Assembly: GCF_001442535.1 (NCBI RefSeq)
Contig: NZ_CP013141.1
Span: forward strand, 4,870,934-4,921,015
Reading direction: 5' to 3'
Source: Lysobacter antibioticus
GTDB lineage: Bacteria; Pseudomonadota; Gammaproteobacteria; Xanthomonadales; Xanthomonadaceae
DNA length: 50,082 bases
Below the pieces are notes generated by a model. It searched no databases and was not told the DNA's origin. It saw only the letters and a list, made by a program, of their open reading frames with translations. Both the position numbers and the translations under genes were made by a program. The first letter of the stretch is position 1, and every line of letters begins with the position of its first letter. Of this stretch, positions 1 to 9,518 are shown one piece after another.

Positions 1-837
1 CCGCGTGCAGGCCAGCGCCGAGGCGGCGCAGGCGCGGCGCAGCGCGGCGGCGAAGCTCAGACCACGGGCGAGCGCCGCGACCAGTGTGCCGCAGAACGTG
101 TCGCCGGCGGCGGTGGTGTCGACTGCGCTGACGGCGAACGCGGGTTGGTGCAGGTGCTCGCCGTCGAGGCGCGCGCGGCAGCCGCGAGCGCCGAGGGTCA
201 CCACCACGCCGCGGGTCGGAATACACGCCAGCGCGGCGTCGAGGTCGCCGGCGATGCCGCTGAGGACGGCGAGTTCGCCTTCGTTGACGATCAACAGATC
301 GACCGCATCCAGCAAGGAACTCGGCAGTGGCCGTGCCGGCGCCGCGTTCAGCACCACCCGGACACCGGCCGCGCGCGCACGTTGCGCCCAGGCTTCGACT
401 GCGGCCAAGGGCGATTCGAGCTGCAGCAACAGATGACCGACGCCGCTGAGGTCGGGCAGATCCTCGCCGCGCAGGGCGTCGTTGGCGCCGGGCGCGACGG
501 TGATCGCGTTCTCGGCGTCGTCGGACACGCACACGAAGGCGGTGCCGGTGGCCCGGTCGGCGACGCGCACGATGTGCGGCTCGACACCGGCTTCGCGCAG
601 CGAGCGCTCGATCGGCACGGCGTGGGCGTCGTCGCCGAGGGCGAGCAGCATGCGCGTCGGCGCGCCGCCGGCGCGCGCACAGGCGACGGCCTGGTTGGCG
701 CCCTTGCCGCCCGGGAACAGGGCGAGCTCGCGGCCGAGCACGGTCTCGCCGGGCGCCGGCACGTGGCTGGCGCGGACCACGAAGTCGAGGTTGGCCGAGC
801 CGGCGACGAGAACGCAGCAGGACGATGCAGGGCTCAT
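1..837 (-). CDS. rbsK: Ribokinase (PfkB family), C-terminus cut by window edge
   Basis: This predicted cytoplasmic sugar kinase would phosphorylate D-ribose (or a related sugar or nucleoside) at O5 with ATP. The N-terminus reads VAGSANLDFVVRASHVPAPG and is followed by FPGGKGANQAVA, the first PfkB signature. Near the window start the second signature DTTAAGDTFCG is intact, with its catalytic Asp. The 279 codons present end at AASALACTR, so only about 20 residues of a normal 300-residue ribokinase are missing. The ATG overlaps the stop of the upstream serine-hydrolase gene by four bases (ATGA), which suggests translational coupling. The family assignment is firm; ribose as the true substrate is an inference. 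Confidence 0.88.
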   Translation of the reverse strand, partial: MSPASSCCVLVAGSANLDFVVRASHVPAPGETVLGRELALFPGGKGANQAVACARAGGAPTRMLLALGDDAHAVPIERSLREAGVEPHIVRVADRATGTAFVCVSDDAENAITVAPGANDALRGEDLPDLSGVGHLLLQLESPLAAVEAWAQRARAAGVRVVLNAAPARPLPSSLLDAVDLLIVNEGELAVLSGIAGDLDAALACIPTRGVVVTLGARGCRARLDGEHLHQPAFAVSAVDTTAAGDTFCGTLVAALARGLSFAAALRRACAASALACTR

Positions 838-2252
838 TTCGTCGTCTCCGCTTCGGCGGTGGCGGGGATGTCCAAGGCCCGATAGACCTGTCGATAGAAG
901 TCGCTGCCGATGCGCGGCAGATCCCGCCGCGCCTCGCCGTGCGGCAGATGCTGCAACAAGGCGATGGCGATCAATCGCTGTCGCGGGTCGATCGCGTAGG
1001 TAGTCGAGGCCGCGCCCGACCAACCGAACTGCCCGCGCGACCCGGGGCGCTCGCGCTTGGCCGGGTCGATCACGACATAACCGCCGAAGCCGAAGCCTTC
1101 GCCGGCGCTGTATTGGTTCACCGGCGGATCGAGCATGCCGAGTTGGTTGCGCAGCATCGCAGCGACGGTGTCGGCGCGCAGCAAGCGCGGTCGCGGCCGG
1201 GCGGTCGAGCCTGGGCTCGGCGCCGCAGGGCCGGATGGGCCGGTATCGCGCAAAGCGAACGCCGCCGGCGCGTCGGCAGCGGCATCGGGCAGCGCATCCG
1301 AGGGCGCAGCGATCAAGCCGCCGTCGAGCAGCATCTGGGCGAAGCGGGCGTAGTCGCGCGCGGTCGAGTACAGCCCGCCGGCACCGCTCGGGTAGGCGTT
1401 CAAGCGCGCGCCGGGCTCGCGCGCGCTGGGGCCGTCGGCGATCCGCAGCCGGCCATCGTCGTCCATGCGGGTGATGTCGACCACGCGTTCGCGTTGCGAA
1501 GGCGATACCTCGAATCCGCTGTCGCGCATGTCCAGCGGCACGAAGATGCGGTCGTGCAGAAAGGCATCGAAGGGCTGCTCGGCGACCACCTCGATCACCC
1601 GCGCCAACACCTCCAGCGCGGCGCCTTCATAACCGAAGCGGGTGCCCGGATCGGCGGCGAGCGCCGCGCGGCTCAGGCGTTCGACGAAGCCTTGCAGGTC
1701 GGCGGCCGCATGCGGGTCGTGGCGCCGCACGATCGCCGTCGCCAGCTCGTCGCCTTCGAGCCCGGCCGGAAACCCGGCGGTATGGGTGAGCAATTGGCGG
1801 ATGCTGATCTCGCTCGCGGCATCGCGCAGCCGCGGCGCATCGATATGGCCGCCGACGACGACCTGCGGCCGCGCCAGCTCGGGCAGATACGCCGACACCG
1901 GGTCGTCGAGCCGCACCCGCCCTTGCTCGACCAGCAGCATCAGCGCGGCCGAGGTGATGGTCTTGGTCATCGAGTACAGGCGGAAGATCGCATCGCGTCG
2001 CATCGGTTCGTGGCGGGCCAGGTCGCGGTGGCCGTAGGCCTGCCAGTCGACGATGCGGCCGTCGCGCGCGATCAGGGTGACCGCGCCGAGGTAGCCGTCC
2101 TCGCCGGTGACCGAGCGCATGAGCCCGTGCAGCCCGGTCATGTCTGCAATGGCGGGCGGTGGGGCGGCATGGCTGTCGACGGTCGTGGCCGCAGACGCCG
2201 AGCCGATGCACAGGCCGGCCAGCGCCAACACGGCGACCCCCGCGAAGCGCAA
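834..2252 (-). CDS. Exported serine hydrolase of the beta-lactamase/esterase (class C-like) family
   Basis: This is a penicillin-binding-protein-like serine hydrolase of about 472 residues. The SxxK nucleophile motif is SMTK (in LYSMTKTIT), a Tyr motif follows in FGYEGAALEVL, and a GWSGAAST segment stands where the KTG/HTG motif is expected. A signal peptide is seen at the extreme N-terminus (RFAGVAVLALAGLCIGSASA), so it acts in the periplasm or outside the cell. No in-frame ATG precedes the signal peptide; I chose a TTG codon at 2252, which is uncertain. It lies between the TonB receptor gene (104 bp upstream) and ribokinase (4-bp overlap), so it probably hydrolyses an ester or amide in the imported substrate rather than giving antibiotic resistance. 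The substrate is unknown. Confidence 0.8.
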   Translation of the reverse strand: MRFAGVAVLALAGLCIGSASAATTVDSHAAPPPAIADMTGLHGLMRSVTGEDGYLGAVTLIARDGRIVDWQAYGHRDLARHEPMRRDAIFRLYSMTKTITSAALMLLVEQGRVRLDDPVSAYLPELARPQVVVGGHIDAPRLRDAASEISIRQLLTHTAGFPAGLEGDELATAIVRRHDPHAAADLQGFVERLSRAALAADPGTRFGYEGAALEVLARVIEVVAEQPFDAFLHDRIFVPLDMRDSGFEVSPSQRERVVDITRMDDDGRLRIADGPSAREPGARLNAYPSGAGGLYSTARDYARFAQMLLDGGLIAAPSDALPDAAADAPAAFALRDTGPSGPAAPSPGSTARPRPRLLRADTVAAMLRNQLGMLDPPVNQYSAGEGFGFGGYVVIDPAKRERPGSRGQFGWSGAASTTYAIDPRQRLIAIALLQHLPHGEARRDLPRIGSDFYRQVYRALDIPATAEAETTK

Positions 2253-2356
2253 ACGCTGCCCGCTGGCGCCGGCAAAAAACCACCGCCGCGGACACGACGG
2301 CGGAAGCGCCGGTCCGGCGACGGTTCGAGGGAAACGCGACGATGGCGGCAGACGGT

Positions 2357-4636
2357 TCAGAACTTGAAGGTATGCGTGAGCGAGAAGGTGCGGCCGCGAC
2401 CGGCCCAGTAGTTCTGGAAGCCGCCGGGCGGCTGCGACCAGCTCAGGATGTACTGCTTGTCGAACAGGTTCTCGATGCCGAGCGAGAACTTGCCGTAGCG
2501 TTCGGTATCGAAGTTCATGCCCAGGTCGAACAAGGTGTAGCCGCGGGTGCTTTCCCTGAAATTGAAGCGCGCGCCGTCGAAGCCGCGCACGTCGCTGGCG
2601 GACAGGTTGCGCGAGAACAGGGTGGTGGCGCCCAGGCTGACGTCGCCGCGCGGGTGGAACTTCCAGGTCAGGGTCCAGGCGAACTTGTCGGGGTTGATGT
2701 CGAGCACGCCCATCGGCTTGTTCGTGCCGCCCGCGCCGTAGCGGCCGGCGGCGTCGGCGGCCCAGAACGAGGTCTTGCCGCGGGTGTGCGAATACACCGC
2801 GCTGAAGCGCCAGGCTTCGTTGAAGCGCCAGTCGCCGGACAGCTCGTAGCCCTTGATCCGCACCGGCGCGCGCAGCAACACGAAATCGTTGGTGGCCGGA
2901 TCGATCGCCAACGACTGGCCGTAGTCGGACTTGGAGTCGTAGTGCGATGCGCTCAGCGCGCCGCGTTCGCCGCGCCAGTTGAAACCGAGCTCGGTGTTCT
3001 CGACCACGATGGCGTTGAGGTCTAGCAGGTCGGCGACGCCGATGCGCGGATCGTTCGGGCAGCCGTCGGGCTGGGTGTCGCCCGGGTCGTTGGAGCATTG
3101 GATATTGCGCAGCGGAATGCCGACGTTGGCCAGGGTAAAGCCTTCGCCGTAGGAGCCGAACACCGACCAGCCGTCGGTGATGCGCCAGACCGCGCCGAAG
3201 TTGCTCAGGTTTTCCTGGTAGTCCAAGGTCCCGCCGTCGACGTGGCGGCGGTCGCGGTACCAGGTGGTGGTGTAGCCGTCGACGTGCAGCTCGCCGTCTT
3301 CGCGGCGGATGCCGCCGCTCAGGGTGACCGGGCCGATGTCCCAGGACAGCTGCGCCCAGGGGGCGCGGCTCTTGTACTCCATCGGCGGCACCCACAGCCG
3401 GTCGGTCAGTGCCAGGCGCTGCTCGGCGGTGTCTTCGACCAGGTCGAAGCCGAGCCGCAATTCCAGGCCGCTGACCGAGAACAGCGAGGGCCGCGCCCAG
3501 GAGGTGCGCAGGCCTTTCTTGTTGGTGACGATTTCGGATTGGTCGTAGATCGAGCCCAGCGGCCCGATCAGCGGGTCCTGCTTGTCGATGGTGTTCTCCG
3601 GCAGGTAGCGCATCTCCTGGTCGGCCTTGTAGCCGTTGAGGGTCAGGGTGCCGCCGAAGAAGTCGGAATGGATATAGGTGAGCTGGTATTGCTTGAAGTC
3701 GTTGATCGCGGCCTTGGAGCCGAAGATGCTGCCGCGCTGGGAGGTGTTGGTGCGGGTGGCCCCGCACAGCGCGGCCTCGTCCGGGCGGCAGCCCAGCACC
3801 TGCACGTAGTTGGCCTTGCCTTCGATGTTGAAGTGGCTGACCGAGCCTTCGATGCGCTGCACGCCGTCTTCGCCGAAGGCGTAGCCGGCCTTGAGGAACA
3901 GGTTGCGCGATTCGGTGTCGGCCAGCGAGCCGCTGGTGTTCATGCCGATGCGGCGGCCGCTGCCGTCGTAGGTGATGCCGCGGTCGAGAAAGGAGGCGCT
4001 GGCGAGCAGGTCGAAGTTGCCGGACTTGCGGGCGAAGTTGAAGCCGAGCTTCCAGCCCTCGCTGTCGTCCTCGAACTGGGTGGTGTAGCGCGAGACGACG
4101 GTGAACTCGTTGCCTTCCTTGGTCGGGGCGGCCGAGAGGTAGTTGATGATGCCGCCGGCCGCGCCGATGCCTTCGGACGCGGAAGGGCCGTTGATGACTT
4201 CGATGCGGCCGACGATGCCCATGTCGGTGAAGGTGCCGTTGCGCGTGCCCTCGCGCAGCGGCGAGCCCTGCGGCACGCCGTCGAACAGGCGCAGGGCGAC
4301 GCGGCCGCGCAGGTTCTCGCCGGTGTTGCTCATCGCCTGCGAGGATTCGGCGTAGCCCGGCACCGAGCGCGCCAACACCGCGGTCGCGTCCTCGGTCAGC
4401 ACCAGGTTGCGCTGCACTTCTTCCTTCGACACCAGGGTGATCGCGCCGGGAATGCGGTCGACCGCCTTCGGGCTGCGCGTGCCGGTCACCACCACGTTGT
4501 CGAGATCGACCGCGGCCTGGTCGGTCGCAGCGTCGTCGTCGGCGGCGCTCGCCGCGGCCTCCTGCGCGTCGGCGGGACCGGCGATGGCGGAAAGCAGCAG
4601 GATGCTGCTGATCGCGGCGGTGAGTGGCTTGAGCAT
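2357..4636 (-). CDS. TonB-dependent outer-membrane receptor
   Basis: This is an outer-membrane gated porin of 759 residues that imports a bound ligand using TonB-ExbBD energy. The ATG at 4636 opens a clean signal peptide (MLKPLTAAISSILLLSAIAG, then PADAQ). The plug begins with the TonB-box-like VVVTGTRSPKAVDRIPGAI near residue 50 and includes GRIEVINGPSASEGIGAAGG, typical of plug domains. The barrel ends in LTHTFKF with the expected C-terminal Phe. The style resembles ferric-siderophore receptors, but the neighbours (serine hydrolase, ribokinase, solute symporter, lyase) suggest an organic substrate. The ligand cannot be read from the sequence. Confidence 0.93.
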   Translation of the reverse strand: MLKPLTAAISSILLLSAIAGPADAQEAAASAADDDAATDQAAVDLDNVVVTGTRSPKAVDRIPGAITLVSKEEVQRNLVLTEDATAVLARSVPGYAESSQAMSNTGENLRGRVALRLFDGVPQGSPLREGTRNGTFTDMGIVGRIEVINGPSASEGIGAAGGIINYLSAAPTKEGNEFTVVSRYTTQFEDDSEGWKLGFNFARKSGNFDLLASASFLDRGITYDGSGRRIGMNTSGSLADTESRNLFLKAGYAFGEDGVQRIEGSVSHFNIEGKANYVQVLGCRPDEAALCGATRTNTSQRGSIFGSKAAINDFKQYQLTYIHSDFFGGTLTLNGYKADQEMRYLPENTIDKQDPLIGPLGSIYDQSEIVTNKKGLRTSWARPSLFSVSGLELRLGFDLVEDTAEQRLALTDRLWVPPMEYKSRAPWAQLSWDIGPVTLSGGIRREDGELHVDGYTTTWYRDRRHVDGGTLDYQENLSNFGAVWRITDGWSVFGSYGEGFTLANVGIPLRNIQCSNDPGDTQPDGCPNDPRIGVADLLDLNAIVVENTELGFNWRGERGALSASHYDSKSDYGQSLAIDPATNDFVLLRAPVRIKGYELSGDWRFNEAWRFSAVYSHTRGKTSFWAADAAGRYGAGGTNKPMGVLDINPDKFAWTLTWKFHPRGDVSLGATTLFSRNLSASDVRGFDGARFNFRESTRGYTLFDLGMNFDTERYGKFSLGIENLFDKQYILSWSQPPGGFQNYWAGRGRTFSLTHTFKF

Positions 4637-4918
4637 GTCGTGTCCCGTCCAGGCTGCGGTTGGCGGCGCGCGCCGGAACGGCGTGCGCATGAACCCCGGC
4701 GTCGACCGACGGCGGCGTGGCCGCGTCCCTGTGGCGACGTCCCCGACATCGCATGTCCCCGGAGTGAGTGCGAGCCTATGCGTTCGACTGCGCGCATAGA
4801 ACCGCTGCGGACTATGTTCAGAGACTAGGATTTGTTGCTTGAGAATCAGGGTTTTCTTGCGGCGGTGCAGCATGCGCGGCGAGCGGCGCCGTGCTCGCCG
4901 ACCGCGGCGCGCGCCCGC

Positions 4919-5797
4919 TCAGACTTTGGCCTGCATGGCTTTGCGGCTTTCCTGCAGCAGCACGGTCACCAGACGCACGCGCACGCTCGAACGCGACCAG
5001 ACGATGCCGATGCAGCGCTTGGCCGAGGCGTCGGGCAGCGCGATGCGCGCGATGTTCAGGCCTTCCGGCCAGGGCCTGGCCCAGTCCGGTACCAGCGACA
5101 CGCCGAGGCCGCGGTCGACCATCACCGCGATCGCGTTGAGGGCGTTGAGCTCGAAGCGTTCGCGCGGAACGATGTTGGCCGCGCGCAGGTACTCGTCGGC
5201 CTGACGGCCGCCCCACTGGTGGCGGTCGTAGCGGATCAGCGGTTCGTTGGCGAGCAGGTCGTGCGGATCGCGCTCGGCCATCGAGGCCGGCGCCAGCACG
5301 ATCAGCGGCTCTTCGCGCAACAGCTGCCATTCGCAGGTCTTCGGTAAGGGGAACGGCGCCTGCAGCACGATTGCCGCATCCAGGTCGCCCTGTTCCACCG
5401 CGTGGTAGAGATCGGCCGAGTAGCCGGGCTTGATGAAGACGTTGATCTGCGGAAAGGTCTCGACCATGCGCGCGAGCACGTCGGGCAGCATGCCGGCCAA
5501 TGCGGTCGGGCAGGCGCCCAGGCGCAGCTCGCCGGAGATCTCGCTTTCGTTGGCCACGCTGCGCAGGTCGGCGACGCTGCGCAACAGCTCGCGGCTGCGC
5601 GGCAGGATCCGCGCGCCTTCCTCGGTGACGCTGACGGTGCGGCCGACCCGGGCGATCAGCGGCGCGCCGATCTCGCGCTCCAGGGTGCGGATCTGTTGCG
5701 CCACCGCGGCCGGGGTGATGCCGAGCACGCGCGCCGCCGCGGCCATCGAACCCTGGTCGACGATGGTCACGAAGGTGTTGAGAAATTGGGTTTCCAT
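4919..5797 (-). CDS. LysR-family transcriptional regulator
   Basis: This 292-residue DNA-binding regulator has an N-terminal winged helix-turn-helix (FLNTFVTIVDQGSMAAAARV, then LGITPAAVAQQIRTLE) and a substrate-binding domain from about residue 90. The ATG at 5797 is chosen because the HTH starts at once (METQFLNTF) and GAGAGG lies just upstream. It is transcribed in the same direction as the genes on both sides: 81 bp after the symporter gene and 282 bp before the TonB receptor gene. A position inside the block, not divergent from it, is less usual for LysR genes. It probably controls this uptake cluster; the effector is unknown. Confidence 0.92.
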   Translation of the reverse strand: METQFLNTFVTIVDQGSMAAAARVLGITPAAVAQQIRTLEREIGAPLIARVGRTVSVTEEGARILPRSRELLRSVADLRSVANESEISGELRLGACPTALAGMLPDVLARMVETFPQINVFIKPGYSADLYHAVEQGDLDAAIVLQAPFPLPKTCEWQLLREEPLIVLAPASMAERDPHDLLANEPLIRYDRHQWGGRQADEYLRAANIVPRERFELNALNAIAVMVDRGLGVSLVPDWARPWPEGLNIARIALPDASAKRCIGIVWSRSSVRVRLVTVLLQESRKAMQAKV

Positions 5798-5878
5798 GAC
5801 CTCTCGCTGGCGTCGGGACGGTCGCGCGAATCGCGGCAAGCCGAGGCTACACGAGGGTCGTCGGGCCCGCGTATGCCA

Positions 5879-8377
5879 TCAGGGGGAGGCCGGCGCGGCC
5901 GCGGCCGCGGCATCCTTGTCGCGGTAGATCGTCAATCCGTCGAGCGAGCGCGCCGGCGGCGGGAACAACAGGCTGGCGAGATAGCCGAACACGATGCACA
6001 GCAGGATCGAGATCGCCAGATAGAAGTACGGATGCACCAGGCGGAACGACCAGATCACCAGGGTCAGCACGATGCTGATGCCGATGCCGATGGCCACCCC
6101 GGGCGAATTGGCGCGGCGGGTGAACATGCCCAGGGTGTAGGCGCCGGCGAAACCGCCGCCGAGCAGGCCGGCCAGTTCGATCGACACGTCGAACAGCGAA
6201 TGGATGTCGAAGCGCGACAGCAACAGCGCCGCGCCGATGCCGACCAGGCCGACCGCGACGGTGGTGAGTTCGGCGACGAACACGCTTTTCTTGGCGGTGC
6301 CGCGCTTGGCCAGTTTCTCGTAGAAATCCACCGAGATCAGCGTGGCCACGCTGTTCATGATCCCCGACAAGGTCGCCATCGCTGCGGCGAAGATGCCGGC
6401 GATGATCAGCCCGGTCACCCCGACCGGCAGTTCGGCGGCGATGAACAAGGGGAAGGTGGCGTCGATCGGCAGCAGCGGGTTCATCCGCTCCGGGTGCGCT
6501 TTGTAGTAGACGAACAGCGCGGTGCCGATCATGTAGAACACGAAGCCGCCGGGGATCATGATCGCGGCGAAGGCCCAGATCGAACGCCCGGCCTCGCGGT
6601 CGGATTTGGTCGACAGGGTGCGCTGCATCAGCACCTGGTCTTTCGGGAAGGTCAGCACCACGTCGAACAGCACCAGGAACACGAAGCCCCAGACCGTGGC
6701 CTTGGTCATGTCGAAGCTGAAGTCGAACAGGTGCATCTTGTCTTCGGCGCGGGCGATGGCCAGGAACTCGCCGAAACCGCCGTGCAGCTGCCAGACGATG
6801 AAGCCGATGGCGAACACCGCGCCGCCCATCTTGACGATGACCTGGACGAAATCGGTCCAGATCACCGCCTTCATGCCGCCCATCGCGGTGTAGACGATGG
6901 TGAAGCCGCCCATCAGCAGCACGCTCCAGAACACGCTGATGCCGGTGATGGTGGCGATCGCCAGCGCCGGCAGGAACAGGATCACGCTCATGCGGCTGCC
7001 GATCTGGGTCAGGATGCACAGCGCGCTGGCGAGCATGCGGATCGCCGGATGGAAACGCGTCTCCAGGTAGGAGAACACCGACATCAGGTCGAGCCGGCGC
7101 AGCAGCGGCACGATCCAGATCGCGACGAAGATCAGCCCGAGCACGGCGATGAGGTTGTTGGTGAGGTATTGCCAGTTGCTCTCGAAGGCCTTGGCCGGAA
7201 TGGCGATGAAGCTGATCGAGCTGGTGTTGGCGGCGTACAGGCTGACGCCGGCGGCCCAGAACGGAATGCTGCGGCCGCCGACGAAGAAGTTGGCGGTCGA
7301 GTTGCGCTTCTCGCGCACATAGAAATACAGGCCGATGCCGATCATGCCGGCCAGGTAGACCACGATCACCAACCAGTCCAGCCAGTGCAGCAGCAGCTTG
7401 TTGGCCTGCACTTGCACGGTCGTGAACGCGGTGCGGCGGCCGTCGGCCGAGGCCTGCGTCCACAGCAGGCCGTCGGGCCAGGCGGCGGTGAGCTGCGCGC
7501 CGGCCAGTTGCGCGCCGGGCAGCGGCGCCCAGGCGCTGGTGATGGTCTGGTAGGTCATCGGCGTCGCGGCCGTCGCGCCCGGCGCGATCACCGGATACAG
7601 CACGTGGGCCTGGCCCAGGGCGCGCCCGGCCCCAGGCAGCACCTGCCCCGGCACGGCGCCGGCCTGGCGCCAACCGTGTTCGGCCGACCAGCGCAGTAGT
7701 CGATCGGCGCCGCCGTGCGGGTCGGCGACGGCGACGAACAGGGAATGCGTCTGCACCGCCAACGAGCGCGGCGCGCCCGCGCCGGGCCAGATCGCGACCG
7801 CGCTCCAGGCCGCGGTCGCATCGGCGAGCCCGCGCTGGAACAGGCGCATCGCACCGTCGGCATCGCGTCCGGCGACGAACAAGCTCTCGGCCGACAAGGC
7901 GCCACGCACCTCGCTGAGGGCGGCCGGCAACGGCGGCAGCGGCGCCAGGCCGAGGTCATGCTCGTCGAGTGACAACTGCGCGACCGCAGTGGCGCCGGCG
8001 CCGGCGTCGGAGACGGCATAGGCGCGGCTGCCGTCGCCGATCAGCGCGGCGAGCGTGGCCGTATCGGTGGCGGGACCACGCGCGCGCAAGGCGGTCCAGG
8101 CGGTGTCGCCGGGCGCCAGACCCCAGGCGCCGTCGCGGGCGATGGCGACGGTGCGGCCGTCGAGCGCGGCGACGCCGAGCAGCGGCGAGGGCGTGTCGAG
8201 TGCGGGCAGGCTGGCGCTGCGCAAGGGCGTCAGCGGTTCCGCATGCAGTGGCGCGATCGCGATCGTCAGCACCGCGCAAACGACGAGCAGGCGCCGGGCG
8301 ATGCGCTGCGCGAGCGTGGCGAAGCCTCGGGGCGAGCGTGAGGGGGCGGTCGGGTGGTCGATACGCGGCGGGCTCAT
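5879..8377 (-). CDS. Sodium:solute symporter (SSS) fused to an exported N-terminal beta-propeller-like domain
   Basis: The protein has 832 residues, far longer than a plain SSS transporter (about 500). A signal peptide (RLLVVCAVLTIAIAPLHAEP, ending near residue 48) leads to about 300 residues of loosely repeated hydrophobic and Gly-rich blades, probably a Kelch/mutarotase-like propeller in the periplasm. From about residue 330 the chain becomes strongly hydrophobic (LLHWLDWLVIVVYLAGMIGI) and carries SSS features such as FFVGGRSIPFWAAGVSLYAA and ASCALCILTQIG-like helices. Similar propeller/SSS fusions are known around sialic-acid and sugar uptake genes. The ATG overlaps the lyase stop by four bases. 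The transport family is firm; the propeller and substrate are inferred. Confidence 0.9.
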   Translation of the reverse strand: MSPPRIDHPTAPSRSPRGFATLAQRIARRLLVVCAVLTIAIAPLHAEPLTPLRSASLPALDTPSPLLGVAALDGRTVAIARDGAWGLAPGDTAWTALRARGPATDTATLAALIGDGSRAYAVSDAGAGATAVAQLSLDEHDLGLAPLPPLPAALSEVRGALSAESLFVAGRDADGAMRLFQRGLADATAAWSAVAIWPGAGAPRSLAVQTHSLFVAVADPHGGADRLLRWSAEHGWRQAGAVPGQVLPGAGRALGQAHVLYPVIAPGATAATPMTYQTITSAWAPLPGAQLAGAQLTAAWPDGLLWTQASADGRRTAFTTVQVQANKLLLHWLDWLVIVVYLAGMIGIGLYFYVREKRNSTANFFVGGRSIPFWAAGVSLYAANTSSISFIAIPAKAFESNWQYLTNNLIAVLGLIFVAIWIVPLLRRLDLMSVFSYLETRFHPAIRMLASALCILTQIGSRMSVILFLPALAIATITGISVFWSVLLMGGFTIVYTAMGGMKAVIWTDFVQVIVKMGGAVFAIGFIVWQLHGGFGEFLAIARAEDKMHLFDFSFDMTKATVWGFVFLVLFDVVLTFPKDQVLMQRTLSTKSDREAGRSIWAFAAIMIPGGFVFYMIGTALFVYYKAHPERMNPLLPIDATFPLFIAAELPVGVTGLIIAGIFAAAMATLSGIMNSVATLISVDFYEKLAKRGTAKKSVFVAELTTVAVGLVGIGAALLLSRFDIHSLFDVSIELAGLLGGGFAGAYTLGMFTRRANSPGVAIGIGISIVLTLVIWSFRLVHPYFYLAISILLCIVFGYLASLLFPPPARSLDGLTIYRDKDAAAAAAPASP

Positions 8378-9228
8378 GTGCGCTCCGCGGCCGCGACCAG
8401 GGCCTGGGCGCGCTTGAGGAAGGGCAGGTCGATCATGCGGCCGTCGACGACGAAGACGCCACGGCCGTCGGCCGGCATCGCCTCGGCCGCGGCCAGCACC
8501 CGGCGCGCCGCTGCCAGTTCGCTGGCGCTGATCGCGAAGGCGGCGTGGGCCAGCGCGACCTGGCGCGGATGCACGCAGGTCTTGCCGAGATAACCGAGCC
8601 GGTGCGCGGCCTGCGCCTCGGCGCTGAAGCCGGCGTCGTCGTGCAGGTCGGCGTAGGCGCCGTCGAGCGCGAACACGCCGGCCTGGGCCGCGGCCATGCG
8701 CACGGCGAACATCGCCGCATGCACGTTGGCGCGGTCGCGGCGGTCGATGCCTTCGGCCTCGAACAGATCGCCCAGGCCGAGTTGCAGCCCGGCCACGCGC
8801 GGATGCGCGGCGGCGATCTCGGCGGCATGGCCGAGCGCGCGCGGGGTTTCGATGTTGACCAGGACCTGGATCGGCGGCGCGAAGGCGTTGTCGGCCTGGG
8901 CGCGTTCGACCGCCGCGACGGCCGCGCGCAGGGCGCTCGCCGATTCGATCTTGGGCAGGTTGATCAGGGTCACGCCGGCGCGCGCGACCGCGGCGAGGTC
9001 GGCGGCGAAGTGCGGCGAAGCGGGGTCGTTGACGCGCACGATGACGACCTTGGGCGAGGCCGCCACCGCCGCCGAGGCGACGAAGGCGGCGACCGCGGCG
9101 CGCGCGGCGTCCTTGGCGTTTTCGGCGACCGCGTCCTCGAGATCGAACGACAGCGCATCGGCCGGGCCGGCCAGCGCTTTGGCGAACAATTCCGGCCGCG
9201 ACCCGGGCACGAACAGCTTGCTACGCAT
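8374..9228 (-). CDS. HpcH/HpaI aldolase / citrate-lyase beta-subunit-like (CitE) family lyase
   Basis: This 284-residue TIM-barrel protein begins MRSKLFVPGSRPELFAKAL, the typical CitE-like start. Acidic ligands for Mg2+ are seen in the LSFDLEDAV, VNIETPRALG and LGLGDLFEAEG segments, and the late GYLGKTCVHPRQV motif matches the family. Members cleave or form C-C bonds of acyl-CoA or keto acids such as malyl-CoA. With no CitD or CitF partners nearby, it is not part of a classic citrate lyase. It is the first gene of the minus-strand block and overlaps the symporter gene by ATGA, so it is probably a catabolic step for the imported compound. The exact substrate is not assignable. Confidence 0.87.
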   Translation of the reverse strand: MRSKLFVPGSRPELFAKALAGPADALSFDLEDAVAENAKDAARAAVAAFVASAAVAASPKVVIVRVNDPASPHFAADLAAVARAGVTLINLPKIESASALRAAVAAVERAQADNAFAPPIQVLVNIETPRALGHAAEIAAAHPRVAGLQLGLGDLFEAEGIDRRDRANVHAAMFAVRMAAAQAGVFALDGAYADLHDDAGFSAEAQAAHRLGYLGKTCVHPRQVALAHAAFAISASELAAARRVLAAAEAMPADGRGVFVVDGRMIDLPFLKRAQALVAAAERT

Positions 9229-9518
9229 GGATCACCGCGGCGGAATGCGAATCGTCATGGGGCTGGAGTGTGCGACAAGCGGACCGCGGCAATCGCACAG
9301 GGCCGGCATGTTCAAACGATAGGTTTTGTTTCGATCCGCGCCGCGGGGCGATCCGGCGCTCGACCCGGGATCGGCGGTTTCGGCGTGGCAACGTCGCCGA
9401 AGCGGCAGCGATCCGGCATCGAAGCGGCGGGAACGTTCCCCATCGGGCCGATGCAGCCGATAATGGCGCCCTGTCCGCCCAGGTCCGCGCCCGTTCGCGT
9501 GCCGCCAACGAGCCGCCG

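Noticed and set aside
834..2252. Class C beta-lactamase conferring drug resistance
   Set aside because: The SxxK motif is present, but the Tyr motif differs and the gene sits in an uptake operon; an esterase or peptidase-like role is more likely.
834..4754. A single 1306-residue open frame on the minus strand spanning the receptor and hydrolase genes
   Set aside because: Only its last 472 codons have protein character (signal peptide, SMTK). The rest is Arg/Ala-rich chance frame opposite or overlapping the TonB receptor gene.
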